Assembly (NCBI GenBank): GCA_028023455.1
Contig: JAQFVV010006336.1
Coordinates: 1,072,224 to 1,136,223, forward strand
DNA length: 64,000 nt
Source: Epiperipatus broadwayi
Lineage: Eukaryota; Onychophora; Udeonychophora; Euonychophora; Peripatidae
Direction of reading: 5' to 3'
Positions 46,392 through 59,870 of the stretch are shown here, one piece after another; position 1 is the first letter of the stretch, and each line of letters opens with the position of its first letter. Both the position numbers and the translations under genes were made by a program. Under the pieces are notes generated by a model that saw only the letters and a program-made list of their open reading frames with translations, did not search any database and had not been told where the DNA came from.

Positions 46392-48540
46392 CAACACTAA
46401 AGTTTTGGTTAGATAGTACCTGCCATTATTTATATAGCCAAAACCTCTAAACTGTATTCACACAAATATGTATAAAGGAACAAATTTTTTAAAAACATCA
46501 CACAGTACAGGGAAAATATTTTTTTCACTTATATTTGAATTTTTACACTTGATTTTGGCTATAACCATTAAGTCAATAAATCATAATAAATTAGAATGGA
46601 CAATATCAATACATGTTAGTTTGACACAGATTATAATGAATCCAATATATGTTTTGTATTAGTCCAGTAATTAAGTCCCCATGAATTTTCAGAAAACTAT
46701 AGCATTCATGGAATGTTATTCTTTCTCTCATTAAATTACCTTATGTATTGATGATAAAACACATTACCATCTACATTTAATGTGACTTTTTTTTTTCAAA
46801 ATGTGACATAAGCACTGAAATTATTAGTTAGTTATGATAAAAAACTTGTATGTTTGCTATCTTAAGATAATTGAATGTGCTTTTTTAAAGGTAAATAAAT
46901 AATCAAGCCAATTTTTTTCATATTTATGTGATTTATTTTTTAATAAAAAAATATTACACTTTTTTGTTTCCATAAAAAATATAATGATTATTATCATTAT
47001 TATTATTATTTGGAAAAATTTAATCACTATTAGAGACACCAATTATATTATGAAATTACCCATTTTTTAAAAAATGGCATTTGTATTGGGAGTAAACAAA
47101 TTTAAATTAGGTTTATTTAATAATTTTTTTTTATTAAAATAACTTTCTTAAAAATAAGCTTTGTCTAAGGTATTCTGTAGGTCTTATAATTACTATTTAG
47201 ACTTTCTAATAGTCTTACTTTGGATATTTTATTCTGTAATAAATATGTATGTATTAAATATTTATGCCATTTTCTATTGCATACATATTGAATCACAATA
47301 ATCTTATGACACAAAATGTATTATACAGGTGCATATTTTTTGAAATTTTAAAAATATGTACAAGTGAGTATGGACAAAATTATTAAAAATAAAGTTTAAA
47401 TAAATAATATTATTAATCAATAGTTAGACAATACTGTAAATGATTTAAAATCCAATATCAAAAATGACATAAACTTGTGTAATCCTACAATATAAATGAA
47501 CATTTTCTTTATTAAAATAAAATCAATGTTAAAAAAATAAGAATGAAAATATAAAATTCAGTCATATTTTGTTTTGTTATAAAATCTGGATTCTAAACAT
47601 GTTTTTAAATTTGTAAATTAATTAATGTTAATTAGTTTAATGACTTTAATTAAATGATTAACTCTTGGAAAACAGTCAGACACAGTAAAATTTTGTTATT
47701 GGATTTTATTATGTTATAGATTAATGTAAGTATTTAAACTATTTCTAAAAACCAGATCAGATTGACTTTTGGATGAATGCAACTGCCAACTAAATCCATG
47801 CCAGTAAAAAAACATGAAAAATAGCCAGTAAAGCAAATAAATATAAGTATAAATTGGGAAAAAAAAATCACTGTCTTATTGGAGAGTAAGACTGAAACAC
47901 TAGGCTTAGCAAATGTACCAATTGCACTGACCCATCAACATGTAATTTTTTTAAACCTGCCAGATAGAAATTTTTTAAAAGCCTGCTTAACAAAAGCCTA
48001 TTTTAAACTTGCTAGAAAACTAATATTAGCTCTAAATGCCTTTTTTTCCATCTGTAAATGTTTCATTTAATATTATGTATAGAAGTAAAAATTATATAAA
48101 AGTAAGAAGAGAAAGTTAAAGTAATAAAATAAAAAAAACTACCAGAATTAAACCTTTGTATTCACTAATGATAATTTAAATAATTACACAAGCTAGAGCT
48201 AGTTTTACATTTAAAAAAAGTATTGTAAAAAGAGTGAGAAAAACAGTTCAAGGAAATAATGAAAACCAAATCATCTGTAGGAACACTGTACAGAATATTC
48301 CAAAGTACTTCAAAAACAATCTCATGTGTGTGCTCAGAGGAGAAAGTGAAATTTTTTCTAGCCTTTAAGAGAATATAATAAAACAGTGTGTACATATATT
48401 TTTCTTATTTCAGAAAAGTTGAAAATCAAAGATATCTGAATGAAAATTTTATTTTAATTGGTTAATCAATTTTTTTAATATTAAATTATAAAGCATTTTA
48501 TTATTGTTCCTTTGTTTTAATTGTAATTTTAAGAAAAAAA
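46392..48540. other. AT-rich sequence, nothing assignable
   Basis: Short open frames at 47879-48070 (+) and 48165-48395 (-) have somewhat mixed composition but no recognised motif. Confidence 0.5.
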
Positions 48541-48542
48541 TT

Positions 48543-48687
<145 letters not shown>

Positions 48688-48764
48688 TCTGTATTTTGTT
48701 GTTAGATATTGTACATTTATATTTAAAGCTAATTATTACAGTATATATATATATATATATAATT

Positions 48765-49765
48765 ATGATATTATCATATATAAATAATTTTAGTACTTTA
48801 AATATTTAAAAAAAATCTTAAATAATCGATAGAAAAAATGATTTAATTAAAAAAATATACTTTAATAATAAATTACAATTATTATTTATTGCATTAAAAT
48901 TAAATATCTTTCATTGTTTAATATACTGTTTATACTTCAAAAGTACAATAGCCATATGCCCTTTCAAATTTAGAAGATTCAACAGTGCAGATTTGAAAAA
49001 TTTTTCATTTGCAAAAAATAAATAAATTAATACATACTTAAGTATGTTAATCTATATACCCTGTAGAACTGGAGCACTTTTATTTTCTAAAATCTAAATA
49101 TACAATCAATGTAATTGTATAGGTTACAAATAACATTGAATGCAACGCAGTATTTTATTAATAGATTATATCCTATTTCAAAAAAAAAAAAATCAGGAAA
49201 AATAAATAAAGAGTTGTAAAACTTGAAATTTAAACATAAATTGAACTATATGCTAAACATTTTCATATTCTTTTTAAATCAGTGCCATCATTAATGGGTT
49301 GCCAATGAAGCTGAAGATTAACTGATAAGATTATTGAGCATGCTGGATGTGGCACTGCAATATTAAACTTTTTGTTGTTCACAGAACACAATCAAATCTT
49401 CGTTATATAAATTATATAAATGTTAAATTAATAATAAACATTCTACAGGGTATATAATATATATTTGAGAAATTTAAAACAAAATTTATGTATTTTTATT
49501 CTTTTTCTTATTATTCCAATTAAACCTAATGATTAAAATTGTAATCATCAGAAAGTTAAAATATTTTGTAAATTTTGGCATAAATATATTTTAAAACAAT
49601 GATTTATTATCTAAATTAAATTTTTATTCAGATAAAAAAAGTTGCAAATATTTTTAAAAAAATATTTTCAAAAAGTGTTATAAAAACATAGAAAAGATTT
49701 ATGAAAAATGACATTAATTTTTTTTTTCATTTAAATAAATAATAAAACTTATCCCTGCTGAGGTT
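48765..49765. other. AT-rich sequence, nothing assignable
   Basis: No gene or repeat family recognised. Confidence 0.6.
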
Positions 49766-49769
49766 ATGA

Positions 49770-50275
49770 TCAAAAAAATTGCCGCAGAGATCGCCTGTAT
49801 TCAAGAGACACATTCATTTCTAGTTTGTGTTAAAATGTAAAAAAAAAAAAAGCCTTTAGTATATTTATATAATAAAATACATGAATTTTTATTTATTTCA
49901 ATCTAAGAAATACTTAATTTAAGATATAAAAATCACAATCAAAGAAATAGTTGCAAAGATTGCTTGATCTAAGAGATATATTTATTACTAGTGTGTAGTA
50001 AAATGGGGAATAAAATTAAAAACATATAAATTTGTCTTATTATAGTTATACAATAAAATTTATAATTTTTTAATATTTATTTTCAGTTACATCTAGAAAC
50101 TATTAAACATAAAAATTGCTTTAAAAAAATTTACAAGAGAGATCAAATGCTTCTGAAAGTTGTACTTGCTACAAGTATGTAACTTTTAAAAATTTTCCTT
50201 TGTTATATTTTTATAATAAAGAACATGATTTTCTATTTAGTTATAATCTAAAAATTATTTTTACAACACTATCAG
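49770..50275 (+). repeat. Degenerate tandem repeat, period about 165 bp
   Basis: Three diverged units start near 49778, 49943 and 50112. Each has the order AAATTGC or AAATAGTTGC, GAGATC or AAGATT, a T-rich segment, ATAATAAA(A), and a TTTATTT...CAATCTA-type end. The divergence suggests an old array. Confidence 0.55.
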
Positions 50276-52490
50276 ATATCACACTGATTTTTGAAATATG
50301 TATTATAACTAAAGTCTTATCTTTAGTCATGTATTAATGTACAACTAGTCATGAGCTTGAATATATAAATATGATATATACAAAAATATTTAAGAAATGT
50401 GTTTGCTAGTATATGTCAGATCAGCCATAATTTTCGCAGAGTTAATCTCTGTGAAATTTCTTAATAAAATATTCATCATATGTGAATTGTTTTTTTACAA
50501 AATTTTCTATAGCTTTATTTTCAATCAATCAAATTAACTAATTGCTTTGCTTTTTTCTCTTTTGTAATAAATAGTACCTTCTTTTCATAATGAATGATAA
50601 GATTTTCTTGCACTAAATAATATAACATTTATTGTATTCTGGAGTGAGAAATGTTTGTCAGATGCTAATGTAATTTAATACCCATGCTAGTTCAGTTTTC
50701 TGTTTTGTCTTCATTCAGGATGACATTTTAAAATATGAACCAGTGTAATTATACATAAGACAATCTATCATACTATTAGTATGAACTTAAAAAAACATAC
50801 CCTAAAATTTCCATTTTAAATGATCCTGATTATTAGATATATACATCTGATATAATGTCAATAACTCTTTCTTTATTAGGTATGTTAATATCATACTACA
50901 TTAATTAATTTGTTTCACTTACTGCAATAAATAAAAGTTTCTTCATTTCTTAATCTAATATTATTCCATATAAACTTGAGTAAACAACAAATATCATATT
51001 GTATGTAATTCAATTCCAACCTATATAATAATTTCTGGATTTTTTTTTAATGAAGATATGGAACTCAAATTGGAACTTACTCAGTTGTGCATTTGTCAAT
51101 CAACTATAACTTTTTTTTACTATATTTTTAAAATGTCAGATCTATTCTAAATGTAGATGCTTTTTTATAGACTATTGTGACTGATTACTCAAGGTTAAAA
51201 AAGTACTAAAATTGAAAAGAAAAAATACTCTTGTTTACAATAGCAAACTAAAAGAATTAAGGGATTTTATGTTGGTATTGACATTTTTAATGAATGAATA
51301 AATATAACTACAGTAGAATTAAGGGTTATTAAAACATATAGTTGCTGACTTTATCTGCTGTGTAAGCTGAATGAATAAATATTTAAAATTGCAAAATTTT
51401 TATCTTAGATATGATTTATATTTTCTACTGTAATACACTTGCTCTTAGGTAAATACAATTTAATTTCCAACTATGTTGAATTATATTTGGATATGTGTAT
51501 GCAAAATACATTTATTAGAACAAATGATTTTGTAACTTTAAGAAATAGTACTTCCCTACATTAAAATCATAATTTTTGATTCTACATATAGTATTCTGTT
51601 ATAAGATATGACTTTTACTATAATAATTAAATCTTAATATGTAATATTATAAATGAAATTACACTTTTTTTACTACACCATCTAAATGTGCAGTTAGTAC
51701 TGTTTTGTAAAATTTTATGAAGAACATTACAATAGTACTATAAATAACTCTATTAACATCACACATATAAAGTACTTTTTTACAATTTATTAAAATAATT
51801 TCAGTAATAAACACTTCAAACAAATTCTTATCTATTTTGAATTTTAATTAAGAAAGAAATGGGCTCTGGACTTTTCCATTGTTGGCTCTTAATGGCTGAA
51901 TCAATGCCTGGTCAGTAGATTCATAATAATAAAGTTTAAGTTTTGTGAAATAATTTTTATTAAGAATTTAATGACTATAAATATTTAATGTGTGTTTTAA
52001 AAATACAATTAATAATTTTATATATTCTTTAAAATTGTTCAATTTTTTTCACTTTATCATTTTCTTCAACATTTAATAATAATTCAACTTAATAGAAGAA
52101 TAAAAAATATTTGTACTCATTAGAAGCAAATAAAACTTTAGTAAATATAAAGCTGATAATTACAGGGCCTTTATTATTTTAAATTTTATTTGTAAAAATG
52201 TGATATTTCAAAATATATATCTTTTTACAAAAATTTCAAAAGTGGTATCAGATGAATTACATAATGGCAAGTTAATTAAAATATCATAGAATCTATTATA
52301 TGCCTGTTGGAAACTGTTTGAAATAATTCTATCACATTAGAGTCATAAGATATTATTATACATAAATAGTCTTAAAAAGTGCTTATTTTTAAAAATATTT
52401 TTTAAAATAAACTTTTTTATTTATTTCATAGTCGTATTAGATAAAAAAATTAAAACCTGAGCCAAAATAGAAAGATAAGTAAATTATTGT
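50276..52490. other. AT-rich sequence, nothing assignable
   Basis: No open frame of note and no repeat family recognised. Confidence 0.6.
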
Positions 52491-52499
52491 TTAATATCA

Positions 52500-53855
52500 C
52501 ATGGCACATTAAGACATTATCATCATCATCAACCATTATCAATACACTACAGGTTAAAGGTATCTCCAAGTTCAATCCATCTTCTCCAATCTTTAGCTTC
52601 TCTTCTCCACATCACCTCTGCACATTTTCTTATTTCATCCATCCATCTCACATGTGGTCTCTTTCTGGGTCTTTTACAATCTTTTAGAATCCAGTTTAAG
52701 ATTTAAATTGTTCATCTATTATCATCTGTTCTAGCAATATATCCAGTCCAACTTCAGTCTTATAATTTTTTCAATGAGTTCAGTAACACCTATTTGTTCT
52801 CTTACCCATACATTGCATTTTCAATCTCTTCTTGTTACTCCCAACATGTATCTCTCCATACTTCATTGAGTGGTCTGAAGTTTATGTATTTCTCTTCTAT
52901 TAAATGTCCAAGTCTCAGATCCATAAGTAAGAACAGGTAAAACACATTTATTAAAAACCTTCCTTTTCAAACACATAGTCATATTTCCTTTTAGTATCAA
53001 GTTATTTCTACCAAAAGCACTCCAACCAAATTTAATTCTATGATTAATTTAATCCATTATGTTTCAATCTGTATTAATAATCTGCCCAGGGTATTTGTAA
53101 CTGTTAACTTCTTCTAACTCATCATAGTCGATCTTTTTTTTTTCAAGTGTCACAGCATCGGCCAGGACGAGAACCTGCAACCCAGGCAACTGCTTGTAAG
53201 GCAGTCACGCTGACCTCTCAACTACCAATGCAAGACTAGTCGATCTTTATTTTCATATTTTGAGAAAATCCAATAGTCTTTTTAACATTTATCTTTAGTC
53301 CTACTTTCCTACTTTCATCTGATAACTCCTGCAACATTTCCTGCAGCTCTAAAGCATTATTTCCAAAAACAACTACATTATCTGCAAAATCTAAATGACT
53401 TAAATAATCTCCATTTATTTTTATTCCTTTAACTTTCCATTTTAATCCATAAAATACTTCTTGCAGCACTGCTGTAAAAAGTTTGGAGATATGGCATCAC
53501 CCTGTCTTACACCTTTCTCAATGTTGATTTTCCCAGTACCATTATGTAATCTAATTGTTGCTGTTGCATTTTTATAAATATTCTTTAAAATATGACAATG
53601 TCCTGGGTCTATACCTTGATGATCCAATGCTTTAATCACTGAAGAAATGTTTATAGAATCAAATGCCTTTTCATAATCTACAAAACCAAAACATAATGGT
53701 AATTCATATTCATTTGTCTTTTCTACAGATTTTCTCAATACCTGGATATGATCTATTGTATGAAAACTACTTTTAAATTCAGCTTGTTTTCTTGGTTGGT
53801 GGAAATCCAGTATTCTCTGTAGAAATTTCTTCCTCTTTTCCAATAAAGAAACATT
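52500..53855 (-). pseudogene. RTE-clade LINE, minus-strand copy E with SINE insertion
   Basis: Read on the minus strand, this covers the RT and C-terminal region of the same LINE family. It starts at QRILDFHQPRKQAEFKSSFHTIDHI (about 53825), passes FVDYEKAFDS and RQGDAISP, and reaches the catalytic box as FADN (second Asp replaced by Asn) near 53385. A deletion follows in the KKTK...FNRF region. The C-terminal part is damaged, and the 3' end is a (GAT)-type tail at 52517-52530. A SINE interrupts it at 53135-53236. This copy keeps Tyr where copy D has its stop, and RQGD where D has RQDD. Confidence 0.85.
53125..53248 (-). mobile_element. tRNA-derived SINE nested in LINE copy E
   Basis: Same family as the SINE at 1486-1583. 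On the minus strand: A-box TAGTTGAGAGG, an anticodon-arm-like GACTGCCTTACAAGCAGT, B-box GGTTCTCGTCC, then GATGCTGTGACAC and an A tail of about ten. It is flanked by TAGTCGATCT on both sides (53125-53134 and 53237-53246), with T residues of the tail adjoining. The LINE sequence resumes cleanly after removal, so the target duplication is secure. Confidence 0.88.
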
Positions 53856-53859
53856 AAAG

Positions 53860-56050
53860 GGAAGGCATTAATCACAAGGCTTAACAACTGTCAAATGGTG
53901 AAGATATGAATAGCCTTCAATTCTTGTTTACCCTTTGATTAAATTATCAAGATATTCAATTACTAATAAACAATAGTTTGTTAGCTGAGCTGGCTATAAA
54001 AAGAAATCTGATTGGAACCTAAAGTAATTTTCAAGTTTATCTGATTACTTATATATTTGATTTTCAGAATGCTAAAAGTCTTTTTTTCATTATATTTTAT
54101 AGTTTCAATATTATATTCTGCTTGCTACAACATGTAAAATAAATGAACATTAAATTGTAAAATAAATCAATCACACTAAATACATTTAATTAATGAAAAT
54201 AGCTCATTTTCTGCTGCCTTTTAAATTTATGTGGGATACCCAGGGATCAAATATATAAAGTATTGCTTATAAAAAGCCTATTTAAACTTAACAGTTTTTA
54301 AATGAAAAGATTTTATCAGCATATAATAAGTGTTATTCAAGTAATCTTTTTTTGGTAAAACTGTATTGACTAATGATGATCATGATATTATAAAAGTATT
54401 TAGCAAGATTTTTTGTTTAAAAAATACATTGAGTCAAAGTTCAGGAATATCTGACATCAATGATGTTTTCTAAAAGCATTAATGTAAGAAATTATTAAAA
54501 ATTGTGTTGATAATTTTATTATTGCTATCAAAAATAAGAATATTAGTTATTTTTACATTAAAGAACTTTTAATCAATAGGCCAGAATTCTTGTTTCTTGG
54601 TTTTATCAAATTTCCATACCAGGGAGGTATCTGGAATCGATTTTGTTTACAAATTGGGATTTTATAAAGATTGCTATTATTAATTGGTAATGTATTATTT
54701 GAAGATTTAGCCATGACTATTTGCTAAGATGTACACATTTTCACTCAATACTTTTGTATTATATTCTAAATACTTTATGTTTTGCTTAAATACAAAAGCA
54801 TATATTATTGTGGTATTGTTTTGAACAAATTTCATCTTCAGAATTACAATTTTGCATTGAATATGGAAGATGTGACTATTGTCATAATTCATTTTTCTAA
54901 ATGACTTTGATTTTTTAAACAGTTTCAGGAAATATAGTTAACATTCTACAATATATTTTGACAACAAAGATTTTATTTTTGACAAACATATGCATGTTAG
55001 TAATAAATAAAAAATACCCAACTTTACAAAAAATATTTTCATTTAAAATTGAATATTAATAGGGCAAAAACTTTCTATTTCTTGGTAGATTATATCTATA
55101 TTAAGATGTTAAACATAAAATCTGTTTTTCCATGATTAAACAGAATGTGAATTTTTTTTAGTTTTTATTAAATTTTTTATTGTGCTGGAAGTGTTTTTTT
55201 ACAGATAACCATTAGACAAAACTCTTGGATTATATTTTTTTTTATGAAATTGTTGTAAAATATTAATTCAAGTTATAATGCATTAATTAGTTCTGTGATT
55301 CATTGAGGAATAATTGCTGATAATGAAGTTGGTTTTTCATCTGTAATTTATATGCAAGTATTTAAGTACTTTCTTTCTCAAGGGTTACTAATACTCAGGT
55401 TTTTTTCTATAAATGAAAGAAGTTAATGATTTTGCCATACTATCATCTGTTTTTATGCATTTTGATTATTGATATTTTGTACTTTGAATTATAATACAGA
55501 GATGCCAACACTTTACACTTCATCATTTGTTAGCCATATTTTGCTCAATTTCAAATATAGCAATCCAAATAATAACTGATTAGGAATAAAGTTAAAACTT
55601 TGAAGTACTTCTAATACCCTGTAACTAATAATGGATTCTTTTTAAAAAATATTATTTGTAATGTGGCAATATTTCAAACTTAAATGAATATACTATCCTT
55701 CTGAAGATATTTTATATTACACATTTTTATTGTTTCAATCAGTTTTGATAATATCTAAATTACGAAAACTGTCAAGCATATCAATTAATAATATCAATCA
55801 CAATTAATAATATCAATCAATTTAAAATATTTTTAAAATAAAATCATGTAATTGATTTAATTAGTATTCATTTTTTGAGCCTAAGTGCTTTAAACATTTC
55901 TCTACTGAATAAAATAAGATAATGATAAAAAATGAGCTGATATAAATTTTTTGTTTAATGATATGGCTGGACACTATTTCAATTACTTATTGTAACAATT
56001 GAATTATTTTTAATCTCAATGTATTACATAAACATACACATATAAATACA
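53860..56050. other. AT-rich sequence, nothing assignable
   Basis: No gene or repeat family recognised. Confidence 0.6.
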
Positions 56051-56058
56051 TAATTATA

Positions 56059-56179
56059 GGGGATTTGAGCACAGACTTTTACAAGCTCTCTTCAGTTATC
56101 TACACTATTCCATATAACTGATACAAATGACCACACCCATGTGAAAAAGTTAAATGATCACCAATAATCGTATTTCATT
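56059..56179 (+). mobile_element. Fourth copy (partial) of the 606-970 family
   Basis: GGATTTGAGCACAGACTTTT, then ATCTACACTATTCCATATAA, ACTGATACAAATGACCACAC and ATGATCACCAATAATCGTA. It covers the same part of the family as the 25946 copy and stops at the same place, after a TATTTCA. Confidence 0.7.
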
Positions 56180-59100
56180 CTTCTGTATGAATATGTCAAA
56201 CAAAGTTTGACTAGACTTCTCTGCTTATTTCCAACTTTAAGAGCAGTAATTTCCTCTCTATATTTTATTCCAGAGATAGCATGATTAAATATAATGCAGG
56301 TAGAATATAATTTTATATTTTCATCATCGTAATAGTTTCTGGACATTGTCTATTTGTAATGTAATGCAGATAAGCACTCATGCATCTAATAGTCACATTT
56401 CCTTTTTTATATTATTCATGTAAATAATCTGGAATTAAAATCGTTTCAAGATTTTGAATCTATTTATATATGTATATATTCTTGTACATATAATTCAAAT
56501 TTTGATTAATTATATAAATATCCTTGGCTCTTTTTTAAAAAAGTCATTAAATTAATAGATTTTAAAAATTTATAAATAGCCTCAAGTTGCATTTCAAATT
56601 CTAAGAAAATTATTCATTTTAATATTCACAACTGAATATTATGAATGCTTCAAGTGTGCCAACAAACTTCGTACTAATTTTTCAAATTAAGAATGGATGT
56701 TTTTCTTGCTTCAAAGAATAAAGTTTTAAAAAGTAAAATTAATGATCATATAAGAAAACGCGAAGTGATGAAACATATTTTTAAGATTTCATTTTAAAAA
56801 GAAAAAGATAATGTAGATAATATTTACAAATGTAAAATTGTCTCCTTTAATTTTATTTTATTACATTTCTAAATGAAAGTATTGATATATTTAGAGGAAA
56901 AGAGACGGAGCGTTTATATATAAAATAAAAATATCATTCTCTATAAAAAAAAAAATTATTGAGGCCATATTGATATTTTTGTGAAAAAATAAAAATATGA
57001 ATGTCTTATCTGGCAGCTAAACTGATTTGAGTATTATTCTATGGATTTTCTATTTCATTAGAGTATATTGTTTTAGCTAATAAAAATAATTTTTATTTAA
57101 AAATAAAAAATAAAATAAAATTTATTTTACAATTAATTTTATTTTTTGATAAAACCGAAGGCAAATATTTACAAGGTGGGGCAAATTGAAAATTCTCACT
57201 AAAGCATATAAAGATTTTTTGATATATCATTCTTTTTATCAATTACTCTGATAAAAATTGATAGACTTTTATATATTTAAATTTAAGGTAATTTTCTTTA
57301 TTTGTTTTTTTTTTTACTTTTTAGATTATCACTCGTAATATACTTCATTTCTTAATTATGTAATATTTACTAAGGCTGTAACCTTTAGGAATAAGCGTCT
57401 GAAAAATTCGAAGGTAGGGACCTCTACAGGTCTTAAACACAAGCTTACGCTATGAAGAAAAGAGGGAAATTTGCATATTGTGTCTTTTTTCAAGAGTTCT
57501 CTATCTTGAATGGTTTTATTAGTTTTTACGATTTAGTTTTTATGTAAGCATTACTTACCTTTCAAATAGTTTAAATTCTCTTTTCTGTTTTATATATGCT
57601 GCATATGTAATGCGATATAGTCTTAGTATAATATGTTTGTATTTTAGAGGAATTGTTTATCAAATTTTAGATCTTCTTTGAAACAAATTCTAGTTAATTA
57701 ACATTAATTATTATTGCTTACAAAGAAAACTGCTTTTATATTCTAATTTTAATTTTGTATTGAATTTATAATTTTCCTTACCATATATTGCAGTTTACAA
57801 AAATTTTAATTAATCAAATTGGGTTAATAAGTTACCAAGAAGATATTGCCATCTATTATAAAAATGTTTAGTCTGCTTATAATTTAAAATGCTAAGAAAA
57901 TTAAATTTCATTATATTAAATCTAAATTTAATTCTGATAAACCAGATAATTTTTAAAACATTCAAGTCAAGGTTTCTTATGTTAAACACATTAATGATGG
58001 TATTTAAATATTTTTTTGATATATTGCTGAGATAATGGTTTAAAAGTTTTCTGATTTCAAACAAATCAAAATATTGTTATGCCTTTTTATACAAAATGCA
58101 AGGGTATGTCCTATACTGTAATCATGAATCAGTAAATGAGTTTTAGTAGGTAAAATTTTATGTAATAAGGTAGAGTTTCAAATATGATTAGGGACATAAA
58201 TAATTTAATATAATTTTAGTATTTTTGAAAGAAATATGTTTGATTACAGAGCCTTTTGTAAATTGCTTCAAATATTTGTATAACATTAAATAAAAAAGAA
58301 AAAAATAGTTTTTTTTTAAAGATTTATATAGGGATAATCAATTTAGAAATGCATGCTTTGATCTATAGATTTCTGCAATAATTGTGTAACTGAGATTCAT
58401 TGAGTAAAATTTGCTTTAAACTATTAAAATGTAGGCTCCACCTTTTATAAATTAAATGTATAATTTTATGTAAATTAGATCCATCTTGCTAGTATATAAA
58501 AGATCTTATTAATTTTTTTTCTATTTTGTGAAGTTACATTCAATAATTCTTTTATTATTCATATGCTTATCATAATCCAAATCATTGGAAATGTGCTCTT
58601 ACAATGGCAACTCAATATCATCATATACAAATAACCAGAAAACATAGTATTTGGTCTTATGACCTTGTATCATATTTTAAAAATATCACAGAGCATTGTT
58701 TAATAAAATGGTCAAGTGACTTTATTTTATGGCAAAAAGAATTCCATGTTGCATTTCTTTACAATAAATTGAGTAAAATGATGGTTACAAAATAATTAAT
58801 ATAGTTGTTGAAATGCATATATTATTATCATATAATACCATATTTTTTAATATGTCAAATGCAATAACAGATAAATGGCATCTAAAATACATCCAACAGT
58901 TAAGTGTGTGCTTTTGTGATAGATGCATCTAGAGTATTTCAACTTATTTCCAATCTCAACTTCCACCCCAAAGTGAAAATTACAGTAGCTTTTTTCTTTA
59001 GGTCTAGCCAATAAATAATTAATAATTGAAGATGATTATAAATGTCATTCTAAATATTAAGAATATTATATAGATATTGTTTCAATTGGAAAAAAATAGT

Positions 59101-59435
59101 ATGATTATCAGAATACTGTAAATCTAAAAGCCATAAAAATCTAGATATGTTATTAAATTATTTGAATTATAATTTCACTAATAAATATATATTACATCTT
59201 GATGTTATCTTTATAGAATCACATAGAACTATTCCAAAGATCACTGTCATAAAAGAAAAAATAAAGATGTAAATAATATATAATTCTATTTTACGCCAGC
59301 CTTTAAAAAAATATCTTAGACTTTCTATTACAAATAATAACATTTTTTGAATAGTACTTAATTTTTAGACCATATAAGCCATTTGATGGCACTTTATACT
59401 CTTTAATACACATAAATATAACATTAATTGGACAA
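56180..59435. other. AT-rich sequence, nothing assignable
   Basis: A minus-strand open frame at 56158-56346 (62 codons), partly overlapping the repeat copy, has fairly mixed composition but no motif I know. Nothing else was seen. Confidence 0.5.
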
Positions 59436-59437
59436 CC

Positions 59438-59870
59438 TTTCTTTATTGTCTGATTTATGGTATTACAAAAAAAAGTCTACATTAATTATTGTCCCATTTC
59501 TTTATTGTTCAATGTCTTGTATTATATTTATATCAAAAAAACTTTTAATTTATCTACTTATTTTTTATTGGAAACAAACAAATTCTTTTTTGTTTTTGCT
59601 TTTAAAAATATGCTTTTATTTTAATAATGTTGCCGTGTCAGACTTTTTTATCTTTATTGTCTGATTTCATGTATTATTTTGAGATTAATTAAAAAAAAAT
59701 ACATGTATAAATTAATTGCTGTACTTCTTTTGGATTGAAAACAAAGTATAAAATAATTTATCTACTTATTTATTATTGGAAATGAACAAGTTCTTTTTTA
59801 TTTTTGCTTTTAAAATCACGCTATTATTTTAATAACCTTACCTTGCCAGACTTTTTTTTATTGTGAAATT
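59438..59870 (+). repeat. Tandem duplication, unit about 213 bp
   Basis: 59438-59652 and 59653-59870 share TTTATTGTCTGATTT, TTATCTACTTATT, GGAAA...AACAA, TTTTTGCTTTTAAAA and GCCAGACTTTTTT (GTCAGAC in unit 1) in order. They are clearly diverged. Confidence 0.75.
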
